Source of the DNA: an uncultured Bacillaceae bacterium | GTDB lineage: Bacteria; Bacillota; Bacilli; Bacillales; Bacillaceae_L | Assembly: GCA_947497585.1 (NCBI GenBank) | Contig: CANMHG010000003.1 | Coordinates: 62,001 to 126,000, forward strand | Reading direction: 5' to 3' | DNA: 64,000 nucleotides | In this document: positions 15,784-24,263 of the stretch, one piece after another | How positions within the stretch are numbered: the stretch's first letter is position 1 | Layout of the letters: each line of letters opens with the position of its first letter | The notes under the pieces: model-generated | Databases searched by the model: none | What the model saw: the letters and a program-made list of their open reading frames with translations, nothing else | Told to the model about the DNA's origin: nothing | Made by a program: the position numbers and the translations under genes

Positions 15784-17250
15784 GTGTACAAGACAAGTTC
15801 TATTAAGTCATTAGCTGAGATTATTACGGCAGTAGATACCACAACCATGATTACAATTATAGATAAAACAGGTTTGATTACATATGCAAATGAAATGTTT
15901 TATGAAAAATCTAAGTATGACCAATATGAATTAATTGGAGAAAGTCAACGGAAGGTAATTGCTAATCACCATACAGATGAGTTTTTTAAAGATCTCTGGA
16001 ATACCATTCGTCGGGGAGAAGTGTGGAAAGGGGAAATCAAGAATATAGCAAAGGACGGAACCTATTTCTGGGTGTATGCAACCATTGTACCTTTTCTTAA
16101 CGAAGCAGGAGAGCCACATCAATATGTATCTATTCAAACAGATATAACCAATCGGAAACAAACAGAAGAAACAGTAAAGAAAATGCTAGAACAGCTAACA
16201 TTTTCAGATAATAATACGTTGCTAGATATTAATCAGCTACTCATGGAATCTTCTATTATGGTGATCTCAGACACTGTAGGTAAAATTACATATGTGAGTG
16301 ATATGTTTTGTAAAATATCAAGGTTTAGCCGTGAGGACTTACTTGGTAGTGACTTTCGAGTTTTTAACTCTAATTATCATTCAAAAGAATTCTTTAAGGA
16401 TCTTTGGACTACGATTAGTCAAGGGAATGTCTGGAAGGGCGATATTAAAAACAAAGCGAAAGATGGTAGTTGTTATTGGGTTTCAACAACCATTGTTCCG
16501 ATTTTGGATGACTCAGGAAAACCTTATCAATTTGTGTCCATTTGGCATGACATTACTGAGCGTAAAAAAGCAGAAGACTTATTATTTAGATCCGAAAAAT
16601 TAACGGCTATTGGAGACCTGTCCGCAGGTATTGCACACGAAATCAGAAATCCATTAACTACGATAAAGGGTTTTATCCAATTTTTATCGCGTTATGAGGA
16701 TGATCTTAAAAAGATGGAATATTTTCAACTTATCAATGAGGAGATTGATCGAATTAACTTTATGGTAGGGGAGTTCATGGTCTTGTCGAAGCCCCACGTT
16801 ATGGAACGAAAGCCAACAGCTTTACTTCCAATTATAAATAAGGTTGCCAAGCTTCTAGAGTCAGAACTAACTAGCAATAGAGTTAGACTATCAATCAAAT
16901 GTGAAGCTTCTAATATAAAGATAAATTGTGAAGAAAACCTGATGAAGCAAGTCTTCCTCAATTTAGTGAAAAATTCAATTGAAGCCATGCCTCAGGGAGG
17001 GATAATCTCTATATCAGTTTCTGTGACGGATACTGAGGTGTTTATTCATTTTAAAGATGAGGGAATAGGGATACCTGAAGAGAATCTTATGAAACTAAGA
17101 GTACCCTTCTTTACTACGAAGGAAAATGGGAACGGACTAGGACTTATGGTAAGTTACAAAATCATCGAAAATCATAATGGAAAGATACAGGTGGAAAGTG
17201 AAGAAAATGTGGGAACTACTATTACCTTGATTTTACCGGCTATCTGCTAA
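15784..17250 (+). CDS. Cytosolic PAS-PAS sporulation-type histidine kinase (488 aa)
   Basis: Start GTG 15784 after AAGGAAGG. Two tandem PAS domains (about residues 15-125 and 150-262) are so similar (VWKGEIKNIAKDGTYFWVYA versus VWKGDIKNKAKDGSCYWVST) that they arose by internal duplication. HisKA carries the phospho-acceptor His285 (AGIAHEIRNPLTTIKGF). HATPase motifs follow: N box NLVKNSIEA, G1 DEGIGIP, G2 GNGLGL. There are no membrane segments. The architecture resembles KinA/KinE kinases that feed the sporulation phosphorelay. It is divergent from the AimR-like gene and may be controlled by it (inference from position). Confidence 0.9.
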   Translation: MYKTSSIKSLAEIITAVDTTTMITIIDKTGLITYANEMFYEKSKYDQYELIGESQRKVIANHHTDEFFKDLWNTIRRGEVWKGEIKNIAKDGTYFWVYATIVPFLNEAGEPHQYVSIQTDITNRKQTEETVKKMLEQLTFSDNNTLLDINQLLMESSIMVISDTVGKITYVSDMFCKISRFSREDLLGSDFRVFNSNYHSKEFFKDLWTTISQGNVWKGDIKNKAKDGSCYWVSTTIVPILDDSGKPYQFVSIWHDITERKKAEDLLFRSEKLTAIGDLSAGIAHEIRNPLTTIKGFIQFLSRYEDDLKKMEYFQLINEEIDRINFMVGEFMVLSKPHVMERKPTALLPIINKVAKLLESELTSNRVRLSIKCEASNIKINCEENLMKQVFLNLVKNSIEAMPQGGIISISVSVTDTEVFIHFKDEGIGIPEENLMKLRVPFFTTKENGNGLGLMVSYKIIENHNGKIQVESEENVGTTITLILPAIC

Positions 17251-17354
17251 TTGGAGATATACTAATGTTAAGCAGGAGAAACACAGGCCGGTTATAGAAG
17301 AAGTTGTAGTGTGGTTAATAACAATTGTTATAATGTTATTTGTCGGAAACAATA

Positions 17355-17406
17355 AAGAAGTAACCGCCCAGCCTCGCCTAAGGTAAAGGGTAGTTACTTC
17401 TTTTTG
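17355..17406. terminator. Bidirectional terminator between kinase and NprR/peptide unit
   Basis: AAGAAGTAACCGCCC pairs with GGGTAGTTACTTCTT, followed by TTTTTGATT on plus and TTATTGTTT on minus. It would end the kinase transcript (+) and the nprR-peptide transcript (-). Confidence 0.8.
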
Positions 17407-17460
17407 ATTACTTATAGTTTGCATTGGGCTAGCCGCTCACTTTGCGGCATGAAGTTGTTT

Positions 17461-17490
17461 GATCAGGTGTTCTAGCACCTGATCTTTTTT
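17461..17490 (+). terminator. Strong hairpin GATCAGGTG/CACCTGATC with T6
   Basis: Perfect 9-bp stem and 6-nt loop followed by TTTTTT on the plus strand, 55 bp beyond another terminator. No annotated plus-strand gene lies between the two, so it may be a backup terminator or end a short RNA. Confidence 0.75.
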
Positions 17491-17513
17491 ATTATATCCT
17501 TAATACTTGCATT

Positions 17514-17633
17514 CTACTTGATAACTTTAATAACTTTTGGTTCTGGCTCTTCCCAAAGGGTTGCAGTAGCTGTACCAGTAAAACCTACAAAAATAACTGT
17601 AACTAAAATCAATGTTAATAATACTTTTTTCAT
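17514..17633 (-). CDS. Pheromone-like secreted propeptide (39 aa), NprX-like
   Basis: ATG 17633 overlaps the TGA of the NprR-like gene as ATGA, and an AGGAGG lies 9 nt upstream inside that gene's last codons (stop TAG 17514-17516). The product starts MKKVLLTLILVTVIFVGFTG, a Sec signal peptide, then TATAT, and ends LWEEPEPKVIKVIK. Size, signal peptide and the short charged C-terminal tail match Phr/PapR/NprX-type precursors, in which the last 5-15 residues are cut out and re-imported to bind the adjacent TPR receptor. The mature sequence is unknown and unlike B. cereus NprX (SKPDIVG). Confidence 0.8.
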   Translation of the reverse strand: MKKVLLTLILVTVIFVGFTGTATATLWEEPEPKVIKVIK

Positions 17634-18907
17634 TTGTACTTTCCTCCTATTTGTTCGTATGCAGTAACTGTTTTTTTATAAAATATAGAAGACATTTTAT
17701 ACTTTTTGTTTTCTTCATAATATTCCGCTAACTGTTTGGACAAAATGATTACAAACTCATACATTTTCTCTTTTTCAAAGAAAGCTAATGATTCCTTTGC
17801 TAGTTCTGTATAACGGATATAATCCCCTTTGTGAAAGTGTAGGTTAGCTTCCAATGAGAGCATCTTATACTTATTTAATAGACCTATATTAATAGATTTC
17901 ACCTGATTTATTAATTCGGAGGATTCATTCACTTTTCCTTGACTGAGATTTAAATTCGTAAGTACATAAATAGTTTGTAAGAGACTTTCTTTATTGGCCC
18001 CCTTTCGTTTTATTTCTAACGCCTGGGTGAGGTGATAAAATGCCTTTTCATTGTTTTCAGCCTTTAGGTAAGCAGTCCCGATATTATGGTGAGTTTTACC
18101 TATTATATCTTGGTCAGTATCTGGAAGGTTAAATATTCTTTCTAACTGCTCAATCGCTTTGAGGAAATTATGGCTCTCAGCATAAATCATAGCTAAGAAA
18201 TTATACAAATCACCAATGTCCTTCCAAAGGTGTTGTTTGTAATAAACTTCTAAAGCGGATTCGCAAAATGCTTTAGCATTTCCTAAATCCTTCATGCGCC
18301 AATAATTAAGAGCAATATTATGTAATATATTTGCTTTTTTCGTTTCAGATGTCAGAGAAGATGTTTCAAGGAGTTTGAAATACCAATAATTACTATCAAT
18401 ATAATTCTTTTGATAGAAAGAATAGATAGCCTGTACATCGAGATACAAAGATTGTAAGGATGGCGTTAGTTCATCAATATCATCAGAGTTCACATAGCTC
18501 AATAGCTCGATACACAAGCGGTTGGCTTCCTCTACCTCTCTTTTTTTAAACTTTAAATAGATAGTGAGCACATATAACTCAATTTCTTGTTCCATGGAAG
18601 CTATATATTTGTAATTGACTAGTACATTCTGAAGATAGAGGTCAGCCAGGTTAATATTAGATTCTATTAACTCAAGGGTCCTTCTTAACTCTAAACGAAG
18701 CTCTGGGTCAATTTTACTGTAGTTTGTAAGATACTCAGTGGGGACATCTAACTTTTCAGCTAAATGAGATAGAATATCCTGATGAGGAATATATCTCCCC
18801 TTTTCAATATTACTTAGATGTGATTCAGAAATAATGTTTTGAGCTAGAGTAGATTGATAAAGCTTTTTTCTTTTTCTTAGTGCTTTTATCCTCTTTCCAA
18901 TATGCAC
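17630..18907 (-). CDS. NprR-like XRE-TPR quorum-sensing regulator (425 aa)
   Basis: Start GTG 18907 (MHIGKRIKALRKRKKLYQST) after AAGGAGAAGG. The HTH at residues 5-62 is followed by about nine TPR-type helical hairpins through residue 420 (for example ANILHNIALNYWRMKDLGNA and KTHHNIGTAYLKAENNEKAF). The total length equals B. cereus NprR (about 423 aa), a receptor of the RRNPP family that binds a re-imported peptide and controls sporulation and extracellular proteases. The overlapping 39-aa propeptide gene directly downstream completes the typical receptor-signal cassette. The target genes cannot be told from sequence. Confidence 0.85.
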   Translation of the reverse strand: MHIGKRIKALRKRKKLYQSTLAQNIISESHLSNIEKGRYIPHQDILSHLAEKLDVPTEYLTNYSKIDPELRLELRRTLELIESNINLADLYLQNVLVNYKYIASMEQEIELYVLTIYLKFKKREVEEANRLCIELLSYVNSDDIDELTPSLQSLYLDVQAIYSFYQKNYIDSNYWYFKLLETSSLTSETKKANILHNIALNYWRMKDLGNAKAFCESALEVYYKQHLWKDIGDLYNFLAMIYAESHNFLKAIEQLERIFNLPDTDQDIIGKTHHNIGTAYLKAENNEKAFYHLTQALEIKRKGANKESLLQTIYVLTNLNLSQGKVNESSELINQVKSINIGLLNKYKMLSLEANLHFHKGDYIRYTELAKESLAFFEKEKMYEFVIILSKQLAEYYEENKKYKMSSIFYKKTVTAYEQIGGKYK

Positions 18908-19161
18908 ATTATCCCTTCTCCTTTCCCTAGCTGATAGTTCTATTATACCAAAGTTACTATTTATTTTTAAAACTATTGGGAAAATTCAATAGTTTTATAT
19001 TTTTACCTAACCAAATTAGTGTTTTTTAGAAAAATATTGTCTTTTTATGAACCCATTATAAAAATTATACAATTATTGTAAGATTAATCTCAATAATGAG
19101 AATGAAAAATCGATGTCTTACAATTATCGGTATCGGTGCAAAAAGAATAATAGGGGGTATC

Positions 19162-19716
19162 ATGGAAAAGCATATTAGCATTTTATTCACTAAAAGCTCT
19201 AGAAATCTAGACCTTACAACACAACAGGTCCTCTATGAACAATATAACGCTCTTGTATTCCGCAGTGTTTATTCCTATTGTCCGGACCCGTATGCTGTTA
19301 AGGATATTGTACAAGAAACCTTCATTCGTGCATTTGTGTATTATTCTACTTTTGAGAAAAAAGAGAATAGCAGCTTTGAAGCATGGCTTGTCACCATTGC
19401 TAAAAACGAGACATTCAAATACATGCAAAAACAAGCCAAATACAATGAACTAGTTGAGGATATAAATCAGGTAGAGTCATCAAGTATTGAAAACGAGGTC
19501 ATTACAAAGTTAGCTATAGAGGAAATTCATTCTGCCCTTAAGCACTTGCCTGCATTATCAAGAGATATTTTCCTATTACGATTTATGCAAAGTCTTTCCT
19601 TTAAGGAGATTGGACAGAAGTTAGGGATTGATGAGAGTGTGGCAAGACAACGTGTTTTTCGAATAAAAAAACTCATTCATAGGTCCATTCTACCGATTTC
19701 TGAAAATGTATCGTAA
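19162..19716 (+). CDS. ECF sigma factor (184 aa)
   Basis: I start at ATG 19162 (MEKHISILFTKSSRNLD) behind AGGGGG; the longer frame from 19096 lacks a ribosome-binding site. Sigma region 2 at about residues 22-85 (YSYCPDPYAVKDIVQETFIR) and region 4 at about 120-170 (LPALSRDIFLLRFMQSLSFK, then EIGQKLGIDESVARQRVFRI) are clear, with no region 3, as in ECF factors. The next gene encodes a short membrane-anchored protein that could be its anti-sigma or a target; it lacks the zinc-binding ASD motif, so this is only positional. Confidence 0.9.
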   Translation: MEKHISILFTKSSRNLDLTTQQVLYEQYNALVFRSVYSYCPDPYAVKDIVQETFIRAFVYYSTFEKKENSSFEAWLVTIAKNETFKYMQKQAKYNELVEDINQVESSSIENEVITKLAIEEIHSALKHLPALSRDIFLLRFMQSLSFKEIGQKLGIDESVARQRVFRIKKLIHRSILPISENVS

Positions 19717-19769
19717 TTTTAGGTTAAGGTTAGTAGAATATTAACAAAACATGGAAATGAGGAGTCCGT

Positions 19770-20174
19770 ATGAAATCAAAGCATAAAAGGCTATTAATCA
19801 TTCTAGGCATCGTTTCACTTATTGCAATCATATACAGTCTAACCTATATCCCAAAGAAAGTGATTAGCATCGACTCTACAAAAGTAGCTGAAATTGTGAT
19901 TTTGGATGGATCAACTGGAAGGGAAGTTGTTTTTACAGATAAGGCTGATATTGAATACATCATCAATGATTTAAACGAGGTAACCTTCAAGAAGAAGAAC
20001 CTCTCCATAGGCTATATGGGCTTTAGCTTTAGAGCTCAATTTTACAATGATCAAGGAAAAAAACTAAACGAATTAATTATTAGCTCAGAAGATAAAATTC
20101 GATACCGCGCGTTTTTCTGGGAGGCAAGGGAAAATACCATTGATTTTGATTTTATTGCAAAGGCATTTGAATAA
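19770..20174 (+). CDS. Single-pass membrane protein (134 aa) behind ECF sigma factor
   Basis: MKSKHKRLLIILGIVSLIAI is a positively charged N-terminus and one membrane helix. About 100 extracytoplasmic residues of mixed strand/helix character follow (VAEIVILDGSTGREVVFTDK, then ADIEYIINDLNEVTFKK). The pattern resembles small exported Bacillus proteins of the DUF5301 kind, but I cannot assign a family firmly. RBS GAGGAG, 53 bp after the sigma gene, and a strong terminator follows, so the two likely form a bicistronic unit. Confidence 0.7.
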   Translation: MKSKHKRLLIILGIVSLIAIIYSLTYIPKKVISIDSTKVAEIVILDGSTGREVVFTDKADIEYIINDLNEVTFKKKNLSIGYMGFSFRAQFYNDQGKKLNELIISSEDKIRYRAFFWEARENTIDFDFIAKAFE

Positions 20175-20177
20175 AGG

Positions 20178-20231
20178 GAGACGGCTCTAGTGTTCTGTTC
20201 AGTGAACACAAGAGCCGTCTCTTTGTTTTTT
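20178..20231 (+). terminator. Strong terminator after ECF sigma unit
   Basis: GAGACGGCTCT-A-GTGTTC pairs with GAACAC-A-AGAGCCGTCTC, followed by TTTGTTTTTTTT. It abuts the converging C39-like peptidase gene. It shares its GACGGCTCT/GAACAC core with the repeat that forms the end of the PlcR-like gene at 21856. Confidence 0.9.
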
Positions 20232-21443
20232 TTAAGGGTAAACTCTGCTGATGCTTCCACAACAAGAGAATGCATTTTTATCAATATAACGGTTAGAGGT
20301 TGTCCAGTTGTCATAGACTAGGATAAAGTTTACATCACTTCTGCCGCTCTTTTGATAGATTCTGTAGCCTACACCTGTTACAGTGTGGTTAGGATAATAT
20401 CCGTTTGCCATATTGATTAAGTATGGACGATTATTATCGGTTTCTGTTTTAAAGTTTGACCATGACCAAACATAAAGTGAGCTGCCGGTTCCGCTATATC
20501 CATATTTCTTCCAAGTATCATTGATTATATTGTTGATTTTCGTTGGTGGTGTGCCACCAATATCAGCATAGCCATATTTCTTTGCAATTGTCTTTATATC
20601 ATTGTAAAGTGTTGTTGTTGTTGGAATCTTTGAATAGCCTTTTTGGTTTTTCCAATATGAAAATATAGCGGTTAGTGATACAATCGTACAATCATCTCTA
20701 CCTGTGTAATTTGATTGCAACAACTTTGGTACACCAGAGACAGTTTTCGATGATTTCAGGCTCCATCCTGAACCATATCGATGATTAACATACGCATACG
20801 GATCATAAATTCCTGCATATGAGTTGTCCGCGGAAGTGTTCTGTCCATTATATCCAAGCATCCACTCACTGATTTTAAACTTGTGCTTTTTTACTTTTTC
20901 CTTTATGTTTTTTTTATTTTTGTCTTTGTCGCTTTTTTCGTTCTTAGGTTTTTTACTTTTGATTTTATCCTTCGTTACTTCTTCCCCTTCAAGAATAAAG
21001 AACTTGCCGTTTTTACTTACTGTATACTCTAACCCATCCGTATAATACACACGGTCAAAATCTTCACCGATATTCTCATAGTAGAACGGTCTTTCGTTAT
21101 AAGCAAATTCATGTACATAATAGCCCTCTTCATCCATATAAACAACGATATACCCGTTGTTGTCAACTTCTTCCGTTGCTAATTCAAATGAATAACCAAT
21201 GACTGTATCTGTATCATCATATAATTCAATAATGTCCTTGATTCTAGTTGCTAAGCTCCATTCCGTTTCCTCATTATTAATTAAGTCGTTTGCAATAAAC
21301 TCAATTACGAATAATCCAGCTTCATCTACTTCCTTAAAACTATTCGTATCACTCGCTTGCGCCATTGAGTTATTAAAAGAAAATAGTCCCAGTAATAATG
21401 CAAAAACGCTTAAATACACTACTCCAAATTTCAACCTTCTCAT
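20232..21443 (-). CDS. Secreted C39-like cysteine peptidase with pro-region (403 aa)
   Basis: A signal peptide (residues 1-30, cleaved near AQASD) is followed by a strand-rich pro-region (35-155), a Lys-rich linker (157-190), and a papain-like C39 domain (205-403). The probable catalytic set is Cys252 (GRDDCTIVSLTAIFSYW), His353 (YPNHTVTGVGY) and Asp378 (VYDNW). This is the layout of peptidase_C39_2-type exported proteins of unknown substrate, not the C39 domain of bacteriocin exporters. It is preceded by AGGAGGAAG. A role in processing extracellular peptides is possible, given the signalling genes around it, but is inference. Confidence 0.8.
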   Translation of the reverse strand: MRRLKFGVVYLSVFALLLGLFSFNNSMAQASDTNSFKEVDEAGLFVIEFIANDLINNEETEWSLATRIKDIIELYDDTDTVIGYSFELATEEVDNNGYIVVYMDEEGYYVHEFAYNERPFYYENIGEDFDRVYYTDGLEYTVSKNGKFFILEGEEVTKDKIKSKKPKNEKSDKDKNKKNIKEKVKKHKFKISEWMLGYNGQNTSADNSYAGIYDPYAYVNHRYGSGWSLKSSKTVSGVPKLLQSNYTGRDDCTIVSLTAIFSYWKNQKGYSKIPTTTTLYNDIKTIAKKYGYADIGGTPPTKINNIINDTWKKYGYSGTGSSLYVWSWSNFKTETDNNRPYLINMANGYYPNHTVTGVGYRIYQKSGRSDVNFILVYDNWTTSNRYIDKNAFSCCGSISRVYP

Positions 21444-21855
21444 TCCTATTCTTCCTCCTCATATATCAAACTACCCTTACACAAAGATGCTCCCCTATCT
21501 TTCCGTCCTCCTTTTGAACTGCTTTCTGATGTGCGTCTAGGAATCTAGTATCTATAAGTATTAATCTCGTAAATAGGTAATTTGTTACACAAAAAAGTAA
21601 ATTTTTTTAAGAATATAAAAATTGCTCAGGTTGTCTTTTACTTTATAGTGCAAGGAATGTTCAGCCTTCAATCTATTGTCACTCTAGTTTTAGAAAAAAT
21701 TATATAACCCATGCCCCCTTTTTCCCCACTATCGGAAGTTTTGGTCCCAAAAAGGCACAACTAGTCTTTATTCTAGTTGTGCCTTAGCTTGTTTTCCTGG
21801 ATTCTAACTATATGCGATAGGAAACACGAGGAGGACTCATGTTTCCTTTGTTTCG
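21444..21855. other. Gene-free stretch with hairpins and a C-rich motif
   Basis: No supported gene. It holds a C-rich motif (CATGCCCCCTTTTTCCCC, 21712-21729) like that before the DUF1659 operon, the terminator at 21751-21796, and a GGAAACAC...GTTTCC hairpin at 21820-21865 that runs into the end of the PlcR-like gene. Confidence 0.5.
21751..21796. terminator. GGCACAACTAG/CTAGTTGTGCC terminator
   Basis: Perfect 11-bp stem, 8-nt loop, followed by TTAGCTTGTTTT on plus and TTTTTGGG on minus. It could end the minus-strand PlcR-like transcript. Confidence 0.75.
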
Positions 21856-22758
21856 CTAACCGAAGGGAACACAAGAGCCGTCCTTATGTTTTAAAGCGTC
21901 AATTTGCTTATTAACAAAATCTTCATACGCCTTGTTTTCTTCTAAAGAAAATGCACGGGTTGCCATTGTAAAGTTGGGTAGTGCATTATCAACATCTTCG
22001 AGAGATTTATAGTTTAATCCTTTTTGAAAATACAATTCCCCCATGAGGTAGAGTACCTCACTTCTCCTGCATAGTAATATCCCCCGGTTGCATTGTTCGA
22101 TAGACTCTTTGTATTTTCCTAGTGAACGTAATGTTTTTGAGTAACCGTATAATATCCGGATTGGAATTTTATTATCCTGTAGTGTAGGGAGAAATGTAAT
22201 GTAATTCAAGGCTTCTTCAAAAACAATGGAAGCCAGTTCATACTGTTTGTGTTCATCATGAATGATTGCAATGCTGTTAAGAATTTCTATTTCACGTTCA
22301 GAATAAACCTTGCGCTCTTTTTTAGTTAGTTCTAAGGCAGTCTCCAGCTTGTCTATACTCTTGGAATAATCACCAGTTAAATAATAGATACAGATTCCCT
22401 CATGCCATAGAATGAATTGCTTATTAAATGAGTTATTAAAAATTGGCGAGGTTTCTTCTGCTTTTAGTAACGTTAGTACTTCTTCGTATTCTCTTTTTCC
22501 TGTATAGTATCTTACTTGTTTTATAAATTCTTTTACATAATCGAGTCTTGGGGTAGATGTGATGTTAAAAAAGTAATTCATATCTACACCAAGGCGCCCG
22601 GAAATGAGGAATAGAGTTATACTAGAAGGCATTTCAGAACCATTTTCTAGTTTGCTTATTTGGGCCTGAGTACAGATGCCTTCAGCTAATTGAGATTGGG
22701 TAAGGCCTGAGTGGACTCTTAGATCCTTGATAACTTTCCCTAGATTACCTAAATGCAT
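21856..22758 (-). CDS. PlcR/Rgg-like XRE-TPR regulator (300 aa)
   Basis: ATG 22758 has AAAGGAGAAAG upstream. The HTH at residues 6-62 (LRVHSGLTQSQLAEGICTQA, QISKLENGSE) is followed by five or so TPR hairpins to residue 285. Length and layout match PlcR (285 aa), the RRNPP receptor of B. cereus. The last nine residues (KDGSCVPFG) are encoded by a dispersed hairpin repeat (GACGGCTCTTGTGTTCCC), so the native C-terminus has been replaced or extended. No secreted PapR-like peptide is found in the 400 bp downstream. It is divergent from the kinase at 22979. Confidence 0.8.
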   Translation of the reverse strand: MHLGNLGKVIKDLRVHSGLTQSQLAEGICTQAQISKLENGSEMPSSITLFLISGRLGVDMNYFFNITSTPRLDYVKEFIKQVRYYTGKREYEEVLTLLKAEETSPIFNNSFNKQFILWHEGICIYYLTGDYSKSIDKLETALELTKKERKVYSEREIEILNSIAIIHDEHKQYELASIVFEEALNYITFLPTLQDNKIPIRILYGYSKTLRSLGKYKESIEQCNRGILLCRRSEVLYLMGELYFQKGLNYKSLEDVDNALPNFTMATRAFSLEENKAYEDFVNKQIDALKHKDGSCVPFG

Positions 22759-22978
22759 GTTCTTTCTCCTTTTTCCAGAATGAAATATTCCTAAAATTAT
22801 ATTTTAGTATAAATGAAAGAGATTTTCAGATAAAACACTAGCTTTTTTAAAGTATTCGGTCTGTTATAGATAAATCATTGCAATAGAAAATGGGATAAAA
22901 TGAGGAAAAATGGCGTTTTGGAGAGGTTTAATATGATAATAGTAGTATATGGATTACTTTTGAGTTGGTATTGTTAAT

Positions 22979-24091
22979 ATGCAAATTGCAGAGACATACA
23001 TCATCCTAGGTACGATTATTATAACCCTCATCATTGTAATATTGTCAATTCTGTTTGCACGATACTTTAAACTATATAAAAATGTAGTAAACGAAAAAAA
23101 CACACTAGAGCAAACGCTAGATACCTTACCCGTGGAAATTATAAACTTTGATAAAAAAACCTCTTCGTATTCTCTCAATGCACTTGCGGAGCAGCTATTA
23201 AGAGTAAAATATCATGACTTGAAAAAGTTAGCGAGGAATCCCCACAATATAGAGAATGAAACTTTTTGGAAGATAGTATCAGAAGGTAAGTTAATTGAAA
23301 AAGTAAAAGTAGATTATAAATTAGATGAGAGTAACCGAGTTTTATTAGTTTCTCAGTTCGAGACAAATACTGGAAAAACTCTTCAGTTTATTGATATTAC
23401 TAGCGAAGAAGAACGTGAAGAAGAAGTGAAACAGTCAGAAAAGCTAGTTGTACTTGGAGGATTAGCAGCACGGGCAGCCCATGAAATTAGAAATCCATTA
23501 GCTGTTGTCTACGGTTTTTTAAATGTACTGAAACAAGAATCAAATGCGAATGAATGGCAACTTTCTCTCATGATAAAGGAATTGGACAGAATGAATGCCA
23601 TTGTAGAAGATATGCTATCAATGGCGAAGCCAGGAAACCCTCAATTGAAGGAGACCTTTATCGAGGATATTCTTAGTGAGATTGTGCCCCTGTACAATCA
23701 TTCTTCGGGCACAATGAATATACAATTTAATCTAGATATAAAGCGGGTTCCCTTAAAATTAGACCCAAGACAAATAACCCAAGTTCTATACAACTTAATC
23801 AGAAACAGTTGTGAGGCTATGGATGGGACAGGTCAAATTACAATTGAAACGTGTATTAAAGACGATCAGTATTGTCTATTTATAAAGGATACAGGTGCAG
23901 GGATTCCTGTAGAAATAGAGAAGAACATTTTTGATCCTTTCCTCACCTCGAAAGAAACAGGAACGGGTCTAGGGTTACCCATTGTACAAAGAATACTAGA
24001 AGACCATAACGGAACCATCGAGTTATTCTCTAACTCGAAAGAAGGAGCTACATTTTTAATTACGCTTCCTCTGGATTACTACAATAGATAA
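22979..24091 (+). CDS. Membrane-anchored PAS histidine kinase, N-terminally short (370 aa)
   Basis: One membrane helix (residues 6-28) leads into FARYFKLYKNVVNEKN, a PAS-like domain (45-145), HisKA with His168 (AAHEIRNPLAVVYGF), and HATPase (NLIRNSCEA, DTGAGIP, GTGLGLP). From residue 10 on it aligns with residues 205 onward of the 569-aa kinase at 42326, whose first five membrane helices are missing here. The ribosome-binding site before ATG 22979 is poor, so it may be a truncated derivative or be translated at low level. A third relative is at 29866. The response regulator is not nearby, as is usual for phosphorelay kinases. Confidence 0.8.
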   Translation: MQIAETYIILGTIIITLIIVILSILFARYFKLYKNVVNEKNTLEQTLDTLPVEIINFDKKTSSYSLNALAEQLLRVKYHDLKKLARNPHNIENETFWKIVSEGKLIEKVKVDYKLDESNRVLLVSQFETNTGKTLQFIDITSEEEREEEVKQSEKLVVLGGLAARAAHEIRNPLAVVYGFLNVLKQESNANEWQLSLMIKELDRMNAIVEDMLSMAKPGNPQLKETFIEDILSEIVPLYNHSSGTMNIQFNLDIKRVPLKLDPRQITQVLYNLIRNSCEAMDGTGQITIETCIKDDQYCLFIKDTGAGIPVEIEKNIFDPFLTSKETGTGLGLPIVQRILEDHNGTIELFSNSKEGATFLITLPLDYYNR

Positions 24092-24220
24092 ATATCCTCA
24101 CTTATTACAATCTCTTTAATAGTAGTTAGCAGCCTTTTGAACAGAAATGTAGATCATTAAGGTGAATGTCATTTTTACTGAGGCAATGACTGATTAGACG
24201 TAATTGAGAGAGTCAACTTT

Positions 24221-24252
24221 CTAAAAAAAAGGAAGGACATCTTGTCCTTCCC
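24221..24252 (-). terminator. Terminator of the SbsC-domain gene
   Basis: GGAAGGAC / GTCCTTCC with a 5-nt loop; on the minus strand it is followed by TTTTTTTT. Confidence 0.9.
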
Positions 24253-24263
24253 CTGTTCAAAGT

